Origin: Gyromitra esculenta
Lineage: Eukaryota > Ascomycota > Pezizomycetes > Pezizales > Discinaceae
NCBI GenBank assembly: GCA_038503075.1
Contig: JBCAML010000017.1
Span: forward strand, 1,488,001 to 1,552,000
Direction: 5' to 3'
DNA length: 64,000 bases
A program made the position numbers and the translations under genes. Positions 25,849-37,579 of the stretch are shown here, piece by piece. Within the stretch, counting starts at the first letter, position 1. Every line of letters starts with the position of its first letter. A model generated the notes under the pieces. It worked only from the letters and a program-made list of their open reading frames with translations, did not search any database and had not been told where the DNA came from.

Positions 25849-26808
25849 CTTGGCTTAGATCTTGGCTTCGATCTTGAACATTCGGCACTACCCGTCTGCC
25901 AGACATGTAGACGATATATAAGATGTATGACATTAAAAAACGTAGAAAAAAGCGGCGAAAGGAAAGATAATTATTCACACACTAGCGCAAACTCCGGCCG
26001 CAAACTCCTGAATTTAGCGGATAGAAGGCCCTGCGAGGATTTGGCTCATTACGGTGACGTTATTTGCAGTTAGATTCCCCTAACCCTGACACGATTTGTC
26101 AACGGAACCCAAGCCGAGGCCCTTTCAGGGAATAGGACCTTCTTTGGAGTATAGCGCAACCGGAAAAATGCGGGTTTATGTAACAGTTTGCTTATGTTCC
26201 TAGCCCAACGGCGGAGGCTTTATTGTTTAGAGGATTAGTCGGAGGCTCTGGAGTACAATTGTTGTTGAGGTCTGTCGTTGATTTCTCAGCTAGCCCGTGA
26301 TTGTGATTACTGCCACGCGTGAAACCGTAGTGCTGAATGTTATAAATTGAGGAGTAAACGATGACGATGGAAGATGGGAGATGGAAGAATGAGGGTTGCA
26401 AGCTCAAGCGTATGGAAAGACACGACAAGATGGGGTCTATATTGAGGAGACATGAGGCTGCACATGACGTGAATGCTAACTACATGCTATAGAGTAAATC
26501 TCATCACACTCCATGCATTCGAGTGATAGCGGATGAGGGCTGGGATGAACTACAGTCCACAGTACAGTACATTTACCAAAACTCAGACTCGAGTTTCAAT
26601 CGACAGTCGATGGACTGATCCGTGCCCGTGCACTGCATGTGCATGGTGGACCCTGCCAAGCACCAACCAGCGTCCCGTGCTCTGGCAGCACAGCTCACTA
26701 CCTTTCTAGTATTCAGACACGTCCAGATACCTATTCACCGAGCCCCTTCTTATCATCTCCAGTATCTCGGTTCCTTGCACAAACCTCCCTTCCTAGAGCC
26801 AATCAGCC
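25849..26808. other. Divergent intergenic region
   Basis: This region separates the minus-strand SNG1-like gene and the plus-strand nucleotidyltransferase-like gene. It holds a TATATA about 65 bp upstream of the former and a CT-rich leader before the latter. No gene is seen. Confidence 0.4.
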
Positions 26809-29641
26809 ATGGCCCTCCCAAGTCCCCCCAGGCTCGATGAGGATGATCCTTCAGTATCGGAAGTAGTACTTGAGTACTTGAGCTATCACCTAGAGCTATA
26901 CCAAGCTCGCCAGAACCAACTCAAAGTTTTGAAGAAGGAACCTAGCCTGGCCTTTACTTCGGGCCGTCATGTTCCTCAGCTGCGAGAAGTCGCTGCTGCC
27001 GGAATCGTCAAGTCTCTTCGGGAGGATCCAACTGCCGAGACCGCGAAAATCATAACGGATTCGATCCCACCCCATCTGTTGGAATCGGTTGTAAAAGACC
27101 CTAGGATACATTACAGATCGTTTAGGAGAATAAACGCAAAAAGGGTGGAAGGAGTGGCAGCAGGTGAAGGTGATGAGGTTGATGAGTGGATTCAAAGAAA
27201 CGAAAAATGGATGAGGGTGGATGGAACGGATTGGGGACTGGTTACGTTGGAAGATGCTACAGGCGAGTGCTTTAACTTTCGGCGGTGTCGTGCACACGAC
27301 TAACGTATCGTAGCAATATTTCCCACCGCGACCCACACATCGGAAGAAATCATAATCCCCCGTCGCCTGCCACCATCTGCGTCTTTCTGTTTCTTGGATC
27401 AAAAGCGCCTTTCGAGCTTGTCTATCCTTCCTTCCACCGAAAGGTTTATCGAGACGTTTAACCGCGTCACGGATAACTGTTTGAATGGTCTGAATTGGAG
27501 CAATGTCCTTCTCGCTGGAGGCATGCCCTTGAACGTACTTCTTTGCGTGGATCCCAGTATGGATAGTGACTTTATTGAAAGCGACCTAGATATATATATC
27601 TATGGGCTGAACCCCGAACAAGCGAATAAGAAGATTGAGCACATCTACGAGGTATGGAGTACCAACGTTGGTGAGAAATCGATACGAGCAGGGCTTTGCG
27701 TCAAGAACACCAAAACTATAAATTTCCTTGGCGTATTCCCCCAGAGGAGGATCCAGATTGTCCTCAAGATCATAAAGAATCCCGCTGAAGTCCTACTGAA
27801 TTTTGACCTTGATCCATGTGGGGTTGGATTTGATGGAACGAAAGTCTTGATGCTACCACGTGCCGCGAGAGCTTTGGAAACGGGATATACCACGTTCACT
27901 ATGCATCTTGTACACGGTAAGTCGGATTTTTAGTGTGAACAGTGGTGTTGTTTGTACTAACAGATGTAGGACATCACTTGGGTGAGGATTCTTGGTATTT
28001 TCTACCCCCGACGTGGAACTTGGCGGTTGAATCTACTTATTTCCAGGTGATCGTCGGGCAACCCAAGAAAAGCGAGTTTACAAGTATGCCTCCCGTGGAT
28101 TCGGGATCCGGATTCTCCCATGCTATATGGATGATTTCATCCTTGATATGGATGGACGCCGGCCATTCAGTGCCACTAACCCACCCACGAATCCATTCGG
28201 AAAGATTTTTAGGGGGCTCAAGGCGGTGAAAAGGATCGCGTTTGCAGCAGAAGACATGGTCCGCCGTTTTGTGCTTAGTGAGGTTGACGGGGAGATAGTC
28301 GACGCGGGCGAGTTCGATGCCAGATCGTGGGTGTCAACGCGACACGGAGATATTCCGTTGTGTTCATTTAAAACGCTGGATGCTCTGAAGCAACATATCG
28401 GACAACCAGGAGGGAGACTTGGAATTGGGTGTTTCGAGGTGTTTTTTAGACATTGCGCAGCGTGGAAACTGGAATATGAAGGGAGGTTGAAGTAGGCATC
28501 GAACTCTGACTGACCACCATGAGAGACCCAGGATTACCGATACTGACAGGAGCAGAATTGATTACAACGACTTCGCAGATACTTATGCAACTGAAGGGAC
28601 ATACGATGACCTACCATCGTTCTCTTGGAATCGAAGTTTCAGGGCAGACAAGCTCATGAGAGATATCGACTCCTATAATACGCACCTGCACTGTAACATG
28701 CTCGGCTTATTTGATCACATGGAGGATGGCCGATATCGGTATGAAGGTACAAACGCTGCGATGCCCCACAGGTCAGAGATGCATTTTACTAACGGATAAT
28801 GGTACCAATGTTAGAATGTCAACTTAGAAATATGAAAATCAAGCCTGCGCGTATGACTTATGCGAAAACATTTCAAGACGTCATGCACCAACAACTTGCG
28901 ATTCCAATATTCATCCCCATAGAACTCGAGGACCGTTTTGAGACAACGTACAACATGGCTATGAAAGCTGTCGGACTTACCGACCCACTCTTCCACCGCC
29001 ATGTCGACGCAGACAACAAACTGATTGCCCGACAATGGTTGATTGGTAACCAAACGATGTGGGCTCGCATCAACCGCGCGATTGACGAGTAATACCACAT
29101 AAAAATCGCGTTATCATCATAAGATAGCTAACATGGCTCATACAGGATCTTCGAATCTCTCTGGACTTTCTTTCATATCCAACAGCTCACACCCGGCCGT
29201 ATTTCCGCTGTCTTTGGTGGTGAAGAAGATGATTACTTTGATGAATCCGTGTTACGGGGCCTCATCCGTCACCATCTTGAGCGACGTATTCCTCGCCCTT
29301 TCGGGACTTTTCCATCCGACAAAAACATCGATGTTAGCCAAGGAAAGATTACTATCGAGAATTTCTTCGCGTGGCCATCGGATGAAGAGAGGCAGCTGTT
29401 TGGCATCTGGGTTGCAGACTCCCCGCATTATGTCTTTAGGGGCATTGAAGCACCATATTCCTCCACGGAAACATTCGATGAGGACGATAATTCCAAGGAT
29501 CCGGATGAGGAAAGGTATTGGGGAAGTGATGACGAGAAGGAAGAGGGGAAGATATGGAGGAATATAATGGAGGAAGTTAAAAGAAAGAGAAAAAGGATTG
29601 ATAGTCAGTTGATTGAAGGGGAGAAATTTGCAAGGGTGTGA
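26809..29641 (+). CDS. Conserved fungal protein with nucleotidyltransferase-like signature (about 826 aa)
   Basis: Predicted exons are 26809-27262, 27314-27916, 27970-27981, 28047-28491, 28550-28746, 28815-29088 and 29146-29641. The first intron appears to be GC-AG (AG|GCGAGT, branch GACTAAC). The third exon is a 12-nt microexon giving GHHL; skipping it keeps frame. Around residue 219 LLAGGMPLNVLL is followed near 240 by SDLDIYIYG, resembling the GG...DxD metal-binding signature of the polymerase-beta nucleotidyltransferase fold, though the spacing (about 20) is longer than usual. RIQIVLKIIKNPAEVLLNFDLDPCGVGFDG and RRATQEKR further on match a family I recall from fungi and some large DNA viruses, with no established function. 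The C-terminus is highly acidic and then basic. No signal peptide or membrane segment is present. The biochemical role is not established. Confidence 0.72.
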
Positions 29642-30002
29642 GGTGATGTTGTTGAGATGAAGATCGAGAACTCATGAGGAAATATGCAATATTTTTTTTC
29701 CGATGGAATGGAAAAGCGGGATCTCTGAATTTGGTGTAATTCATAACGAATAGTAACGCAATAAATCCGGGGCCATATTTTCTGGCCGTAATTAGATATG
29801 CCTGCTCTCAATGCGAAACCCGCGATACGGGGAAGTAACAATATTTTGGATTTATAGCCATGTATGTTATAACGACGTGCCCCACAGATTTTCCTGTGGT
29901 GGATCCACTTACTCCTTAAGCCCTTGACCAGGAAATCGCCATACCGAAACATATGATAGTCAGGGTAACCCTAACCCGCTTTGTGTTGGAGATGCTTCTT
30001 AA
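29642..30002. other. Intergenic, no feature seen
   Basis: AT-rich sequence downstream of the nucleotidyltransferase-like gene and before a small MITE. I find no coding frame. Confidence 0.4.
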
Positions 30003-30004
30003 TA

Positions 30005-30172
30005 CAGTGGAGTCTTGATAGTGGCATACGGTTGGGAATGAGAAATGGTATGCTGGTGGCGAGATATGCTTCTAGAGAGTGGAATCTTGGCGCCAATTTG
30101 CTATACATTTATCATCAGGAATATTGAACAATATGTATTTATCGAGAATATGCTACTATCGAGACCCCACTG
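30005..30172. mobile_element. 168-bp Tc1/mariner-type MITE
   Basis: Terminal inverted repeats of about 27 bp start CAGTGGAGTCTTGATAGTGG at the left and, read from the right end, CAGTGGGGTCTCGATAGTAG. The element is flanked by TA on both sides (30003-30004, 30173-30174), the target duplication of Tc1/mariner elements. Differences between the arms are transitions, as RIP would cause. It has no coding capacity. Confidence 0.75.
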
Positions 30173-30454
30173 TACTAGATAGGGGCTGTATGCCCACCTC
30201 TAGCAAACAAGCAATCGGGTCTTCTATTCCTCCCTACGTGCCTCAATATTACAATACTTTGTTATTCGCGCCGTCGAGTGAGATTTTGTGATCTTATTGA
30301 AGACTATTGACATTTATCACGTCGCCAGATTCCAAAAAGGCATGATTATTGCTAATAGTTTCAGCTCCCAGACAATTCTTTATGAAACTCTTTTTGCCCG
30401 TTACGGAAATTCAAACAATTCACCCTCTAGGACTTTGCTCCTTTGCCGGATCAG

Positions 30455-31909
30455 TATATATGTTCCGACCGGTTTGTAAGTGGGGCCGGTTGACAAATCG
30501 GTCAGCCAGTTGATAAAGAGGCCAACTCTAGAAACCAGTCAACCAGTTTCTAAAGTGTTGTTTGCAGTTGGCCGGTTTCTCAAGTGTAGCAACCATCCCG
30601 TTAGCCTCTCTCTTTTACGCCCAAATCTTACAGCCCGAGGACGGCGGCCGCGGGTATTACAGCCACTATGATGAACGGGTACGGCGGCCTACCTGGCGCA
30701 AAACCGCAAAAATCATCACTTATGGAAAATTGAAAAATGAAAAACTAATAAAGCGAGCCATATGAATTGCAAGCGATGATTTCAAGTGATAATTCATGAT
30801 TTGATTCCCCAGCGCCTGGGCGCCAACCTTCTAGAAGTCCTCTTTTCTTGGTGTCAGTTTCTGCAGAGAGCACTTCCAGACTATACCTCCTAAAAGCTTG
30901 CTCACCTGGTAGGATTGTGGAATTTTTGACGAGCTCTCAAAAGTCAATATCACCTGGAGGTTGGGGGAAAGCATAAGAATCTTAGCATTGTTTAGGGCAT
31001 TCAAGTTGTTTGCACTCTATATATCGCTCTATTGATCTATATACCAATCTCTCTATATCTATATAAATATATATCTAAGCTATGGAGGAGAGGGGCGCCG
31101 GAGTAGGTAGGAAAGTGAGTAGGAAAGCAAGCAGGAAACAGACCCCAAAGCAGACTGGAAACAAGCGCCAAAGCAGGCAGGAAAGCGAGCAGGAAACAGG
31201 CCCCAAAGCAGGCTGGAGACAGATCTTGAAGCGAGCACAAAACAGGAGCCAAAGCGAGCAGGAAACAGACCCCAGAGCAGGCAGAAAATATGGCCATGCT
31301 CCTGTCACGCTGGTCTTTTGAGGTTAACGAATATGTGCGATATCTTCAATTCTGTAGTACTAAGCTATTTACATACATGATCTCTGCACTCTCTGCTCTC
31401 TTAATAGCTCTCTTCTCGGGGTATTGGTAATGGAGGACCTTATATGTTTTTTGCTCACAGCCGCTATTAAGCATTTCTTGTTGAGCCTTATATACTTTTT
31501 TCATTTTTCATTTTCCATTTTCCATAACCAATGATTTTGGCGGTTTTGCGCCAGTAGGCCGCCGTTGTTGCTGTTGTCCATTCATTAGGTACATAGGTAG
31601 GCCGCCGTAAACGAGTGTGTTAAGACAGTTAAATCAAGTGGAGAAAAAAAAGCCAGGCGATGGCAACTTTAATACCTGTTTTAGAGTAGCGTGCTCATGT
31701 TTTCCATTATATACATAACTTAGACAAGGTAAAAAAATAAAAATAAAAATAAAAATCCTTGAGGTATCGGCCAGCCCAAATTTATCTTTAGGTACCGGCC
31801 AGCCGATAAGTCAAGTTGGACGGTTTATAAACCGGTTGACCCATTGGTGGAGCGGCCTGGCCAGTTTGTCAACCGGCAATCTCGAGAAACCGGTCAGAAC
31901 ATATATATA
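30455..31909. mobile_element. 1.45-kb fold-back-like element with long degenerate inverted repeats
   Basis: Outer arms begin TATATATGTTC(C/T)GACCGGTTT at about 30455 and, inverted, end at about 31909, both followed by CCGGTTGACAAA. A second matching pair lies inside: GGCGGCCTAC(C)TGGCGCAAAAC with an adjacent ATGGAAAAT-rich tract at 30680-30752, and its inverse at 31500-31580. The arms are therefore a few hundred bases long and much diverged. The core contains a purine-rich repeat array (31095-31290). No transposase is visible, so it is non-autonomous. Ends are approximate. Confidence 0.6.
31095..31290. repeat. Degenerate AGCRAGCAGGAAACAG-type repeat array
   Basis: Units such as AAGCGAGCAGGAAACAG and CCCCAAAGCAGGC recur at irregular spacings of about 30-40 bp within the core of the fold-back element. 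A frame across it encodes a lysine/arginine/glutamine-rich 79-residue peptide, which I take to be a by-product of the repeat. Confidence 0.6.
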
Positions 31910-31910
31910 G

Positions 31911-32400
31911 TTCTGTCCTATGTGCCAAGATATGGTATTTGCAAAGCGCACATACCATTTATCAATACCGGCAAATAGTATCACCTTTAATATGCGTTGT
32001 TCCATAAGCAAAGCTTGTACCGTATGTCAATTTTTTTATTTCTAAAAATTTGAAAATAGGTTTTTACAGGACTAATAAATTTTCTGAGTTGGCAGGAAAA
32101 AAAATACTCTATCTCATTAATATTGAAATTTCCCACCAGCGAAACATCATAAAAAATTAGTTTTCGCTTTTGCATGTTTTTGTTTATTTTGATTTTAATT
32201 TTTTTCAGACTATAAAAACTAGTTTTTTTTGAAAGTGCACTTTGAATATAGAGCAACACTTTTAATATAAGTTGTACCAAATACAAAGTCGTTTTATTTG
32301 TAAATATTTGTATATAGTATGTTCTACTTTGGAAGTAGAACGTACTATTTGGAAATGGTTTGAACGCTTTGCAAATACCATATCTTGGCACAGGGCAGAA
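31911..32400. mobile_element. 490-bp AT-rich MITE
   Basis: About 48-bp terminal inverted repeats: left TTCTGTCCTATGTGCCAAGA, and the right end read inward TTCTGCCCTGTGCCAAGATA, continuing with ATGGTATTTGCAAAGCG in both. The interior is very AT-rich and holds a smaller palindrome (GTTCTACT...AAGTAGAAC near 32320-32342). No coding sequence or clear target duplication is seen. It abuts the end of the fold-back element. Confidence 0.7.
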
Positions 32401-32639
32401 CGTATACACGTAAAACGCTTGAAATTAAGTTAGTGGGGATGCATACATATACTATTATGCACATTCAGCTGAATGAAATAATAAATAATAAATAAACTAT
32501 GCGTACATATGTATCCAAAAACATAGCAGAGAGCATCACGACATGTCGACTAGACTCGTTTTCACTGATATATCCAGAAACCCCTCAAATATAAAATTAA
32601 ACCGTTTGGCAACTATTATTCCCATCATATCACCACCAA

Positions 32640-34122
32640 TTAATCCAACTGTCTTCCAGATCTCTGCAGTAACAGCCTAACTACTTGATCGCGCCCATTT
32701 TCCGATGCCCACGATAGCGGCGTTCGGCCCCGATTGTCCTTGCAGTCCAGTCGCACACCCTCCTCTTGAAGCAACAAGTTCACAACATTTACGTGTCCAT
32801 ACTTCACAGCATACAATAACGGTGTCCGATTCTTACTATCCAAGCTGTTTATATCCACTACCTTCTCCTGAAGCAACATACTCACTGCTTCTTGGTGGCC
32901 GTATTCAGATGCAATCGACAGTGGTGTTCGGTCTCGTTCATCTATACAGTCTACGGCTACTCCTGGGGTTTCGAGGAGTAGCTTGACCGCCTCATCGCGT
33001 CCATGCCTCGCTGCCCAGAATAGCGGCGTTCGACCAGCTGCATCCTTCCTGTTCACATCGACATTCCGGGCCTTGAGCAGCAATCGTACTGCTTCTTGTT
33101 TTCCTTTTTCACACGCCAACGACAAAGGAGTTCGGAGTTCGTCGTCCGTGCAGTCCTCTTCCACACTCTGTTTTTCTAGCAACAGCTTGACCACCCTAGC
33201 GTGTCCGTGCATCGCTGCATATGCGAGGGGGGTTCGGCCTCTTTTGTCTTTGCTATTCAAGCCTACGTTTGACTCCAGAAGCAAACGACTCACTACCTTC
33301 TGGTGCCCGAATTCGGATGCTATCGACAACAACGTTCGACCTTGGTTGTCTTTGTAATGCAGATCTATTTGTCTTGTCTGGGCTGTGAGGAGCTGGTTCA
33401 CGACCCCGTCACGACCGTATCTCGCTGCCCAAAATAACGGCGTCCGACCACTTATATCCTTGCTGTTGACGTGCACCCCTTTCCTCTGGAGTAGCATCCC
33501 CACAACTTTGCTGTGCGCGTTTTCAGCTGCCCACGACAACGGTGTTCGACCTTTCGCATCTTTCTTATCGAAATCTACTCTTGCGGATTCCAGGAATAGC
33601 TTAACCGCTTCTTCATGCCCCTTCAATGCTGCCCACAACAACGGGGTACGGCCGCGCTCATCCCGGCAGTTGGGATCTACCTCTGCTACCTGAAGGAGAC
33701 TTCTAACCACTCCAGCGCGCCCTCTCATTGCCGCCCACAGCAATGGAGTACAGCCTTCCCCATCTGTGCTATTGACATCGACTTCGCCCGTTGGTAGCTC
33801 TGTCTCCACGTCCTCGGCCATGTCTGTAGAGTACGGTGCAGGTCCATCGTATGCTGGGGGATTGACGTTGGTAGGTGGGTCGACATAGGTGGGTGCTTTC
33901 TGGGAGCTAGAGTCGTTGGAAACGGAAGGGTCTCGATTCACAGACCTAACTTCCTTTACAACGCCCCTACACACGGAGGTTAGCGGTAATAGTTGGCGAT
34001 TTAGTAGAGAGCATATACCTTGCAGGTTCCGGATGTTTGGAACCGCTACCCTTCACCTTCGCCGCTGATACGGGAATGCAAAGGAATCGAGACGTCTTTC
34101 GTTTCAGTTCCTTGAAAGTCAT
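32640..34122 (-). CDS. Ankyrin-repeat protein with 11 repeats (476 aa)
   Basis: Two exons are predicted on the minus strand, 34122-34019 and 33966-32640. The 52-bp intron has a GTATAT donor and a GTGTAG acceptor. The N-terminus is short and basic (MTFKELKRKTSRFLCIP), followed by a proline-rich linker and then eleven consecutive ankyrin repeats of 34-36 residues. Each carries the (G/D)RTPL..A...GH...V..LL pattern, running to the C-terminus. No enzymatic or membrane domain is seen. Such proteins mediate protein contacts, and in fungi similar stand-alone arrays often come from larger NACHT/ankyrin families. Here no NACHT or other N-terminal effector domain is in the frame or upstream within 1 kb, so it may be a complete small member or a remnant. 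It lies between two transposon-rich regions. Confidence 0.85.
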
Positions 34123-35252
34123 AACTTTAAATGACGTTTTGGCTTAAATATTCAATTTCTTGAATGGGATGCGGGATAGTTCTAGCTGGAGGGGAAGAAG
34201 GCTTTGGGTTCAAGATCAATGTCTCTCGCTGGATGCCTAAGAAGCACAGGCGACTGTCTGTATTGCTCACCCCGCACGGTGTGGGCTGTGTTGTGTTACC
34301 TCGTACTCTTAGACGGGCATGTCTCAGAAGCAAGCCAATCATAACTGACCATAGACCGGAACACCATAGGTTTCAGGCAACACAGGACTGAAATGTAGCA
34401 CAAATAGTCATGTCGAGCTGCAAGATACGGTAACGTGTGTAGCATAGAGTATACTAGTAAGTAGCGAGGAATTGCTGATTCTAATTGATTCAATTGAGAT
34501 GTGGCTTAGAGCGGTTAGCGATTTGCCAAGGCTCATGACTCAGCTAAGCCCTGTAATAAACAAGGGTCCAGTCATAGACCGTCACTCGGAAAAGCTGGCC
34601 TAGCTAATCGTGACAAATTTCTTATAACATCACGCCCACGCTACCAGCCATGTCTCAAATACCACTTGAGAAGTCGTCTTCGCGAACTATACCACCGGAC
34701 AACAAAAGGAAATTAGGGGAAAATAAGTCATCCCTAGGCCTTGGTCAGTACCGATGTGTAGTAACTCCCTCGTCGTAGTCTTCCTCTCACAATCAGCAAT
34801 ACGGGATTGAAACTTAAGCCAACCCATTTTTTAAAGCTCAATTAGCGACATTGGCTTAAGGATACAACGTAATGATAGGTTGCTATCCATGTGATTTTGG
34901 ATCATGGTTGTATTTGCATGTGGCAATAGGTATTTGGATCAAAGAAAACTAACAACTAAACCCATAGCGTATTTTTTACTACTTAAGCATGTGCTCCCTT
35001 CATTTCATTTGGAGCAATCAATGACTTTCTGAGCATAGATATACCCAACTTCGAAAAACTATTAGCTATAGCTTGGACAATAAGAAGCCCGGCTAAGCAG
35101 AGTCTCGCGTGATAGGCAGGGCTCTGCGAGGAGCCAAGATCTAGTCGCATCTGCATCTGGATGCTTTTTGGATGTTAAATTTAGAGAGGCTAGAGCTCTA
35201 CTGATAAATGCCAAGTAATATGGTGTTTGTTTAGAAACAAAGACATTCTCTC
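34123..35252. other. Intergenic, no gene seen
   Basis: This is upstream sequence of the ankyrin gene and the edge of the retrotransposon nest. Stop codons are frequent in all frames. A CT microsatellite near 35245-35260 marks the approximate border of the first LTR. Confidence 0.4.
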
Positions 35253-35640
35253 TCTCTCTTCGATCGCCCCCCCCGCGAAAGGAAAGTTACTAAAGAAGCA
35301 GGGCAGTCGACAAGAGTCACGATGTTTCTACTGTGTCCTACGTGCCTAACTCGCGAGTTAAGTGTGGGAGTGTTCATAACAGCGACAGCGACGAGAGTTC
35401 TAAGCGCAGAACCGAGTAGTATTAAAACAATATGGTAGAAAGTAGTTAACGAACGTTCTTAAGGAAAGAAGAAGAGAATAAAGCAAGAAAATCCATCCTT
35501 AAATACCCCGCTTGCCACGAAACCCAATACCCGAAGAGAACCGAAATACAATAACATTATCTTTTTTACCGCAACCCCTAAACCATAACAACCAACAAGT
35601 CAATACCTAACCCTATACCCAATATCCTAAAAAGTAGCCC
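35253..35640 (-). repeat. 3' LTR of gypsy-2
   Basis: Shares long segments with 47546-47965, for example GTGTGGGAGTGTTC, and the TATTTAAG-type promoter box appears in the same relative place on the minus strand. The inner border follows the polypurine-like GACGGGGGC on the minus strand. The outer border is degraded. Confidence 0.65.
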
Positions 35641-35747
35641 CCGTCTTAAGCGAGCCTCCGCGAACCCAGCCGTAGTAGCCGTCGTAGTAAAACACATTGA
35701 GGGCAGTGGCGTCTTGAAGATCTTCCGCAGGTTCCCAAGCAGGATGA
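35641..35747 (-). pseudogene. C-terminal half of the gypsy-2 chromodomain
   Basis: The minus-strand translation reads HPAWEPAEDLQDA, then ALNVFYYDGYYGW, matching the second half of a retroviral chromodomain. The first half is 5.7 kb away at 41462-41600, on the other side of gypsy-1. Confidence 0.75.
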
Positions 35748-36131
35748 TTTCATGGATGACTGTTGTTGTTGTTCGTCAGATATAAGGTTGCGAGTACGTT
35801 ACGTTGTTCCTTATGCTTTCTTTGGGTTTCACAGAATGAATGTCTTTGTCATCGAACGAGTTGGGATGTATATGTCGATTTCCTCTTATTGTACTTTTCT
35901 TCTTCTTTCTTTAAGAACGTCTTCTATTGTCCACTCGTGTATTACAAAATACAAACCTCGGTTATACCTCATAACCTTACGCTGTCGCTGTCCTCAAGTC
36001 CTCTATACTTGAACACTTCGTAGAGCCTCGCGAACTCCGTAAACACTCTTGTTGCCTGCTTTCCTCTTCAAGAAGACTGCTCATCTCGGGGATACCCGAG
36101 AACTTGAAGCGAGAAACCTCGCCCCTCGAGA
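35748..36131 (+). repeat. 5' LTR of gypsy-1
   Basis: Begins TTTCATGGATGACTGTTGTTG-like sequence and ends CTCGAGA. It shares AACGTCTTCTATTGTCCACT and most of its 3' half with 41051-41457. It is followed by TTACGTTGCTTCC, comparable to the primer site of gypsy-2. Confidence 0.82.
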
Positions 36132-36359
36132 TTACGTTGCTTCCTCATCCACACCCTCTACCCCGCTTTTTTACGCTGTCACATAAACCCCAACGCCGCC
36201 ACGAGAACCCCGCCTGCCCCTGACCTTCCCGACCTTCGAGAATTTCCAAGCTGCCGCCAACGCCGACCTCGCCTCCGCCTACGAAGAATTCGATCCCATT
36301 ACCAACAACGGGTCGACAACCTCACGTATGCAGACCTACAGCTGGAAGAGGCTGTACAG

Positions 36360-37290
36360 GAACGAAACAATATGACGGCAAGATTCAATACCTGCCAATC
36401 CCAACTACAAGCAGCAGAAGCAGAAATCGCCCGCCTTCGTAACGCCGCCCCCACCACCTGCACCATCGCCACCACCCCCTCCTGCTCACACTCGCGAGGC
36501 CGCCTGATAAGATGCCTGACCTGCAAGTTCAACGGGTCTCGCGATAAACTCCCTGGGTTTGTTCTACAGCTCAGGTCAAAACTCCTTGCGTTAACGCCGA
36601 TCGATTTTCCAACAAAGAACAATATGATATTGTATGCTATCGCCGTCTTGAGTGAGCCGCCTCGAACAAGTTCGCCACTCCGTCCTTCCCGACGAACTAC
36701 CACGCGAACTCTGCCGATTTGATCACCGCCGAAACAGCCTTCGGCGATCCCGACCCTCTCGGCACTGCCCGCCGTGAACTGCATCAACTCCGACAAGGGA
36801 AGCGGGATTTCTCCGCCTACTCGCCGACTTTCAACGAATCATGGGACGTCTCAACCATGACGAGTCGCCAAGAACGACGCTCTAGAATCCGGTATGTCGG
36901 ACGAGTTAAAGGAAGCAGTAGTAACGGTCGCCGACTTCCCCACCACCTTCACTTCCTTCTGCGCCTTTCTTCTCCACTTGGACAATCGCATCCAAGCAAG
37001 AAGAGAAGAAAAGAAGAATACTGCCCGCAACACTATGGGGCAATTCACAGCCCCTGCCGCCGCCCCCGCCGCCTATACTCCCGCTTCCTCCTCCTTCGCT
37101 CCTGGAGGACTCGTTCCCACGATCTCTCCTTTGGCCGAACCTCCACCTCTCGTCCCGCCCCCGAACAACGATGCTCAAATAAACTAAGAAGGAAATTATC
37201 TCCTAAGAAAATCCTGAGACAAACCAATAACCGTTGCCTGTTCTGCGCCGAAGCGCCATATCTTCTCAAACTGTCCCTCCGCCTCCAAGC
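36360..37290 (+). pseudogene. gypsy-1 gag remnant
   Basis: Split over several frames. Recognisable pieces are FNGSRDKLPGFVLQLRSKLL (about 36527-36590), matching the gag of gypsy-2, and a cysteine-bearing NRCLFCAEA at about 37215 in zinc-knuckle position. Confidence 0.65.
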
Positions 37291-37579
37291 CGTCCCGCCA
37301 TGAGTGAGTCACTAATACCGCCGCCGTACTCCCAGCCTCCCTCTCGTCTTTCCGCCACCTTTGCCACCTCGTTTCCTGCCTTCGATGCAGCAGACTCAGT
37401 TGAGTCTTTAAACTAGTTCAACCGTAGTCGCCATGCGACCCTGCTCTGGTTTCGTTTTCTCCTTTGTCACGTTCTCTATTTCTGGTTTTCCAGTCGAATG
37501 CACATGATGATAATTTGGATTTAACATTTTGTAGTTTCATGTAGCCTTTCCCACCAAAATAAAATCATAAAAACACACG

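Noticed and set aside
31082..31321. 79-codon Lys/Arg/Gln-rich ORF
   Set aside because: It lies wholly in the purine-rich repeat array of the fold-back element, so its openness follows from the repeat.
32705..33797. Plus-strand ORFs opposite the ankyrin repeats
   Set aside because: They repeat with the same period as the ankyrin units, as expected of an antisense shadow of repeats.
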